DNA from: Candidatus Niyogiibacteriota bacterium
GTDB lineage: Bacteria; Patescibacteriota; Minisyncoccia; 1-14-0-10-42-19
Assembly (NCBI GenBank): GCA_016204155.1
Contig: JACQLG010000047.1
Coordinates: 1-9,658 of the forward strand
Direction of reading: 5' to 3'
DNA: 9,658 bases
A program made the translations under genes and the position numbers. The notes below the pieces were generated by a model. The model saw nothing but the letters and a program-made list of their open reading frames with translations. It searched no databases and was not told the DNA's origin. The first letter of the stretch is position 1, and every line of letters begins with the position of its first letter. Shown here piece by piece: positions 5,963-9,658 of the stretch.

Positions 5963-6685
5963 ATGATTGAATCGTCCAGCAAAAATGAAAGCTTTAAACA
6001 TAACGGTGAGATTGAAGTTCACGATAGTCATAGAATATATGAACAAACATTAGAGATATTAGCAGGTCTTCACTATGATATTGTTGAATTAATTAAATCC
6101 ATCCCCGATTTACAAGAAAAACAAGAGAGCAAAAAAGTATTTTTTAAAGAAGAATATTTTTTAAATATTAAAGAATCAATCTCGAAATTAAGAGAGATAG
6201 CTCATGAAGTATCTGAATCTGGGGAAAGAAATCTTTTATTTTTATTTGGGCATCGAATAGCTAATTCTTTATTGGTGGTAGAAGCACATATTGAGAATAT
6301 TGGCCTTAAACAAGTTAAGGTCACAGAAAAATACAATCAGTTTTTTAATATAAATATTTCGGAACAGGTGTATAACTACGCAATAAAGAATCTGCCGGAT
6401 ATGCTTGCTGAAAGAATAGTTGAGAAAATTTCAAATATTACTGATTTTGATCGAGAAAAAGCTATATCATTATGGTATGCTCATGGCATATTGAGAGGGG
6501 ATGATAGGTTAATGATATTTTTTAATCCGGATTTTAATAGAAGAACTGACGCGAGAATGATGGATGAAATGCTGAACGAGATAAAAAAAGACCCCAGGAC
6601 ACTAGTATTTCTTAAAACAGAAATTGAGGGGTTAAAAGCCCAAATATCTAAGCAAGAAAAATCAGGAAAGTATATTGATTTCTAA
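5963..6685 (+). CDS. Uncharacterised A+T-rich 240-residue protein upstream of ileS
   Basis: I do not recognise this protein. It is charged, mostly helical by composition, and shows no signal peptide or membrane segment. Residues 95-113 (FGHRIANSLLVVEAHIENI) loosely resemble the H-box helix of histidine-kinase dimerisation domains (H-x-[IL]-x-N-x-L), with His97 in the phospho-acceptor place, but no ATPase domain follows. The middle contains SLWYAHGILRGDDRLMIFFN (169-188). The C-terminal 35 residues are lysine- and glutamate-rich and could form a coiled coil. Base and codon use are clearly more A+T-rich (AAA, ATT, TTA, GAA) than in the flanking tpl and ileS genes, which suggests a separate origin. 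The start is supported by AAAGGG 9 bp upstream. The ileS start follows its stop by 15 bp, so the two are likely co-transcribed. Confidence 0.8.
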   Translation: MIESSSKNESFKHNGEIEVHDSHRIYEQTLEILAGLHYDIVELIKSIPDLQEKQESKKVFFKEEYFLNIKESISKLREIAHEVSESGERNLLFLFGHRIANSLLVVEAHIENIGLKQVKVTEKYNQFFNINISEQVYNYAIKNLPDMLAERIVEKISNITDFDREKAISLWYAHGILRGDDRLMIFFNPDFNRRTDARMMDEMLNEIKKDPRTLVFLKTEIEGLKAQISKQEKSGKYIDF

Positions 6686-6700
6686 TAATAAGAAAATCTT

Positions 6701-9658
6701 ATGGCAGGAGAAGAAAACGTCCCAAAACAAAAATCGTCATTTCCCCGTATGGAAGAGGAAATTCTTTCATATTGGGAGAAAGAACGAGTTTTTGAAAGGG
6801 TGTTAGAAAAAACAAAAAAAAGACCGCGATTTATCTTTTATGAAGGGCCGCCGTATGCAAATGGGCGGCCAGGGATTCATCATGTTCTTGCGCGCGCCTA
6901 TAAAGATGTGATTTTGCGATTTAAAACAATGCAGGGATATTTTGTTCCTCGAAAAGCCGGATGGGATACGCACGGACTCCCTGTAGAAATAGAGGTTGAG
7001 AAAAAGTTAAACGTTCATACCAAAAAAGAGATTGAACAATTAGGCATTGGAACATTTGTCGAAACCGCGCGAGAAAGTGTCTTTGAATATAAAAAAGATC
7101 ATGAAAAAATGACGCAGCGAATGGGATATTGGCTTGATTTAGAAAATGCATACGTAACAATGACGAATGAATATATTGAGGGATTGTGGCGTGTATTCGG
7201 CCAGATCGCGCAGAACGGATATCTGTATAAGGATTACAAAGTGCTTCCTTGGTGTCCGCGGTGTGAAACATCTTTGTCGTCCCATGAAGTTGCGCAAGAA
7301 TATAAGAAGGTTAAAGATATTTCTTTATACGTAAAATTTCCTGTGCGCGGTGAGAAAAATACATTTTTTGTCGTCTGGACGACAACGCCCTGGACCCTGT
7401 CCGGGAATGTCGCGTTAGCCGTGAATTCGAAAGCAACGTATGTGACAGTAGAAAAAAAAGATAGCCATTCGAATACATCAGGGCGAGAGCGACTCGTTCT
7501 CGCAGAAGCTCAACTCTCCGTTCTCGGAGAAGGATGGAAAGTCATTTACAAACAAAAAGGAAAGGATCTCGAAGGTATACAGTATGAAGTGCTCTACGAA
7601 GTCAAGAGCCAAGAGTTAAAAGGTAAGAGTACGGGTATGTATAAAATTGTATCTGCCGATTTCGTAACAACCGACGACGGCACAGGCATTGTCCATATCG
7701 CTCCCGCATTCGGCTCGGATGACCAAAAAGCAGGCAAAAAAAATAATTTGCCCACGCTTGTAACGGTAGCTGAGGACGGGAAAATGAATACGCCGGGGTA
7801 TTCATGGAACGGAAAAATTTTCAGCGAAGCAAATATATCAATTCTGAAAGATTTGGCCGGGAAGAACCTTCTTTTTAAAAAATCATTATACGAGCATGAT
7901 TATCCTTTCTGCTGGCGGTGCAAGTCGGCTCTGATATATTACGCGAAAGATTCATGGTTTTTAAAGACAACGGCCGTAAAAAAGGTAATGCAAAAAGAAA
8001 ATGCGCGTATTAATTGGCATCCTGACTTTGCAGGCTCGAACCGTTTTGGCGAGTGGCTTCGCGAGAATGTTGACTGGGCGATTAGCCGCGAACGCTATTG
8101 GGGGATGCCTCTGCCGATCTGGAAATGCAAGAAATGCGGAACAGCGGAAATCATATCATCGTTGAGCGATTTGGACAGGCGCATGCCAAAATATAGAACG
8201 CGGCTTTATGTTATGCGCCATGGCCAGGCAACGCATAATGTGGATGGCGTTGTCGGGCCCCCGATTCCCGGATTGGATAAAAACAACAAACTTACTGACA
8301 AGGGAAAGGAAGATATAAAGAAGACGGCAAAGAAATTGAAAAAAAAGATAGATGTTATTATTACTTCCCCCTTGAAGCGCACGCAAGAGACTGCGCGGAT
8401 AGTCTCGCAAGAGCTCGGAGGCATTCCGATAGAGACGCATAATAATCTCTATGATATTCACGTGGGAGATTATGTGGGAAGGAAAATTGCTGATGTAGAC
8501 CGGGAATTTCCAAGAAAAGACCGCTTTGAAAACGGTTTTCCTCATGGAGAGAGCTTTAGGGACGTACGCAGGCGAATGATGGCGGCTATTCGTGAGATAC
8601 TATCTTTACATCCGGAGGAACGCATTTTAGTTGTTTCTCACGGCGATCCGTTGCATGTGCTTGCGGCATCTCTTGAGGGCAAAAAAGAAGAGCAATATTC
8701 TGAGTCGTGGTATCCGCGCACAGCGGAAGTAAAGAGGATTAAATTGCATAATTGGCCGTATAGTATGGCAACGGGCGAGCTTGATTTTCATAGGCCGTAT
8801 ATTGATGAAATTCGCCTGCAATGTAAGAAATGCAAAGGTGAAATGGAGCGCATTAAAGATGTTGCCGATGTATGGTTTGATTCAGGTGCGATGCCATTCG
8901 CGCAAATACCCCAACCTCCTTATCCTGCGGATTATATTTGCGAAGGAATTGATCAGACGCGCGGATGGTTCTATACGCTTCTTGCAGTTTCGTCTCTTCT
9001 AAAACTACCGGCGCCCTATAAAAATGTACTTACGGTTGGCCTTGTCTTGGGTAGCAAAGGCGAAAAAATGTCAAAGTCGCGCGGAAATGCAGTTGAACCA
9101 TTTTCTCTTTTCGAAAAATACGGCGCAGACGCAGTACGCTGGTATTTTTATACGATCAATCAGCCATGGGATGAGAAATTATTTAACGAAAATGATATTC
9201 AGGCGGCGTCAAGGAGGTTTCTAATGATTTTATGGAATAGCGTTCAGTATTGGGAAGGCGCGCAACAAGTTACAAGTTACAAGTTACAAGTTACAAATCC
9301 TACACTCCTGATCAATAAATGGTTGTTATTACGGTTGCAAGAAATTGCCAATGAAATTACAAAGCGTTTAAACCAATATGATGTTGTCAGCGCGGCGCGC
9401 CTGCTTGAAGAATTCGTAGTTGAAGATATATCGCGCTGGTATATTCGCCGCATACGGGATGTCATGAAGCTGGGGGATGAAAAAGATAAAAAAGAAACAA
9501 GCGCCGTATTGGGCAACGTCTTATATCAGGTTGCGGTTCTCTCGTCGCCGTTTGTCCCGTTTGTAAGTGAAGCGATAGGGCAGAAAATCGGCATGAAAAA
9601 AAGCATTCATGAAGAAGCGTGGCCAACAATAAATCAAAAATCAAAAATCAAAAATCAA
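6701..9658 (+). CDS. ileS: Isoleucyl-tRNA synthetase with an internal histidine-phosphatase domain; 3' end beyond window
   Basis: IleRS charges tRNA-Ile with isoleucine using ATP in the cytosol. The frame is open for 986 codons from the ATG at 6701 to the window end without a stop. The HIGH-region motif reads PYANGRPGIHH (51-61), the GxHH-like form of the IleS2/actinobacterial lineage. KAGWDTHGLPVE follows. The first zinc site is CPRC (185-188) with CWRC (404-407). The editing domain has WTTTPWTLSGN (from 226) and GTGIVHIAPAFGSDD (327-341). ENVDWAISRERYWG, a second set of CxxC pairs (476-479 and 708-711), DVWFDSG, CEGIDQTRGWFYTLL and KMSKS (789-793) follow, then the start of the anticodon-binding domain. 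Between the two later CxxC pairs lies a complete RHG phosphatase domain (about 499-692) that ordinary IleRS lacks. Two heptanucleotide repeats fall in linker or loop positions near the 3' part. No Shine-Dalgarno site precedes the start; the gene probably relies on transcription and perhaps translation from the gene 15 bp upstream. Enzyme identity is firm. Confidence 0.96.
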   Translation, partial: MAGEENVPKQKSSFPRMEEEILSYWEKERVFERVLEKTKKRPRFIFYEGPPYANGRPGIHHVLARAYKDVILRFKTMQGYFVPRKAGWDTHGLPVEIEVEKKLNVHTKKEIEQLGIGTFVETARESVFEYKKDHEKMTQRMGYWLDLENAYVTMTNEYIEGLWRVFGQIAQNGYLYKDYKVLPWCPRCETSLSSHEVAQEYKKVKDISLYVKFPVRGEKNTFFVVWTTTPWTLSGNVALAVNSKATYVTVEKKDSHSNTSGRERLVLAEAQLSVLGEGWKVIYKQKGKDLEGIQYEVLYEVKSQELKGKSTGMYKIVSADFVTTDDGTGIVHIAPAFGSDDQKAGKKNNLPTLVTVAEDGKMNTPGYSWNGKIFSEANISILKDLAGKNLLFKKSLYEHDYPFCWRCKSALIYYAKDSWFLKTTAVKKVMQKENARINWHPDFAGSNRFGEWLRENVDWAISRERYWGMPLPIWKCKKCGTAEIISSLSDLDRRMPKYRTRLYVMRHGQATHNVDGVVGPPIPGLDKNNKLTDKGKEDIKKTAKKLKKKIDVIITSPLKRTQETARIVSQELGGIPIETHNNLYDIHVGDYVGRKIADVDREFPRKDRFENGFPHGESFRDVRRRMMAAIREILSLHPEERILVVSHGDPLHVLAASLEGKKEEQYSESWYPRTAEVKRIKLHNWPYSMATGELDFHRPYIDEIRLQCKKCKGEMERIKDVADVWFDSGAMPFAQIPQPPYPADYICEGIDQTRGWFYTLLAVSSLLKLPAPYKNVLTVGLVLGSKGEKMSKSRGNAVEPFSLFEKYGADAVRWYFYTINQPWDEKLFNENDIQAASRRFLMILWNSVQYWEGAQQVTSYKLQVTNPTLLINKWLLLRLQEIANEITKRLNQYDVVSAARLLEEFVVEDISRWYIRRIRDVMKLGDEKDKKETSAVLGNVLYQVAVLSSPFVPFVSEAIGQKIGMKKSIHEEAWPTINQKSKIKNQ
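8195..8776 (+). other. Histidine-phosphatase (RHG/PGAM-like) domain embedded within IleRS
   Basis: Residues about 499-692 of the IleRS frame form a full histidine-phosphatase superfamily domain. LYVMRHGQATHN (502-513) holds the RHG motif with predicted phospho-accepting His507 and Arg506. LTDKGKEDI (531-539) and SPLKRTQETA (556-565) supply the second phosphate-binding arginine, Arg560. HGESF (615-619) supplies the predicted acid Glu617. ILVVSHGDPLHVLAA (642-656) supplies the second catalytic histidine, His647. The order, spacing and size (about 190 residues) match PhoE/CobC-type phosphatases better than the smaller SixA type. Synthetase sequence resumes directly after it with GELDFHRPYIDE (692-703). 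With every catalytic residue kept, an active phosphatase is likely; its substrate cannot be read from sequence. Confidence 0.95.
9266..9296 (+). repeat. Heptanucleotide tandem repeat (CAAGTTA) inside ileS
   Basis: Four full copies plus three bases of the 7-bp unit CAAGTTA run without mismatch from 9266 to 9296. They encode QVTSYKLQVTN in the linker between the catalytic core and the anticodon-binding domain (just before LLINKWLLLRL), where IleRS proteins vary in length. Because 7 is not a multiple of 3, a change of one or two copies would shift the reading frame. Confidence 0.95.
9631..9658 (+). repeat. Heptanucleotide tandem repeat (AAATCAA) at the window end, inside ileS
   Basis: Exactly four copies of AAATCAA fill 9631-9658 and may continue past the window. 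In the ileS frame they read NQKSKIKNQ, following the conserved-looking IHEEAWP stretch of the anticodon-binding domain. The unit length equals that of the other repeat in this gene but the sequence is unrelated. Confidence 0.92.

Noticed and set aside
8156..8545. Minus-strand open frame, or a separate phosphatase gene inside ileS
   Set aside because: The minus frame is a shadow. The phosphatase is in the same uninterrupted frame as IleRS on both sides, so it is a domain rather than a nested gene.
9266..9658. CRISPR-like repeats
   Set aside because: The repeats are direct 7-bp tandems without spacers and lie in coding sequence.

Overview
The window looks like part of a small-genome bacterium, most likely a member of the Candidate Phyla Radiation (Patescibacteria, Parcubacteria-like). 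This placement is an inference. It rests on the compact gene packing, a stand-alone SWIB-domain protein, an IleRS of the IleS2-like lineage, weak or absent Shine-Dalgarno sites with very short predicted leaders, and strong A-tract/stem/T-tract terminators. The standard code fits: UGA is not read as sense in any gene here.

Layout. (1) Bases 1-2510 look like an accessory island. On the minus strand is the 5' part of a type I restriction-modification methyltransferase gene (hsdM) with an extra MerR-like DNA-binding domain at its N-terminus. Divergent from it is a large serine recombinase gene that ends in a strong hairpin terminator. The shared upstream region holds a near-consensus sigma70 promoter and a 10-bp tandem repeat. 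(2) Bases 2571-2660 on the minus strand are a complete tRNA-Ser(UGA) gene, possibly the edge of the island. (3) Bases 2802-3053 encode a small SWIB/MDM2-domain protein. (4) Bases 3159-5782 hold two divergent genes for PLP enzymes of amino-acid breakdown: a histidine-decarboxylase-like enzyme (minus strand) and tyrosine phenol-lyase (plus strand). (5) From 5963 to the end are an A+T-rich unknown gene and, 15 bp downstream, an isoleucyl-tRNA synthetase gene (ileS) that runs off the window.

The standout is ileS. A complete histidine-phosphatase (RHG / phosphoglycerate-mutase-like) domain of about 190 residues, with all its catalytic residues, lies inside the synthetase, between the two CxxC pairs of its second zinc-ribbon region. 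The synthetase frame is open on both sides and all its signature motifs are present. The result is a predicted two-enzyme protein: tRNA-Ile charging plus a phosphatase of unknown substrate. The same gene also carries two different heptanucleotide tandem repeats (CAAGTTA and AAATCAA) inside its coding sequence.

No CRISPR array, rRNA or transposase was seen. hsdM and ileS are both cut by the window edges.
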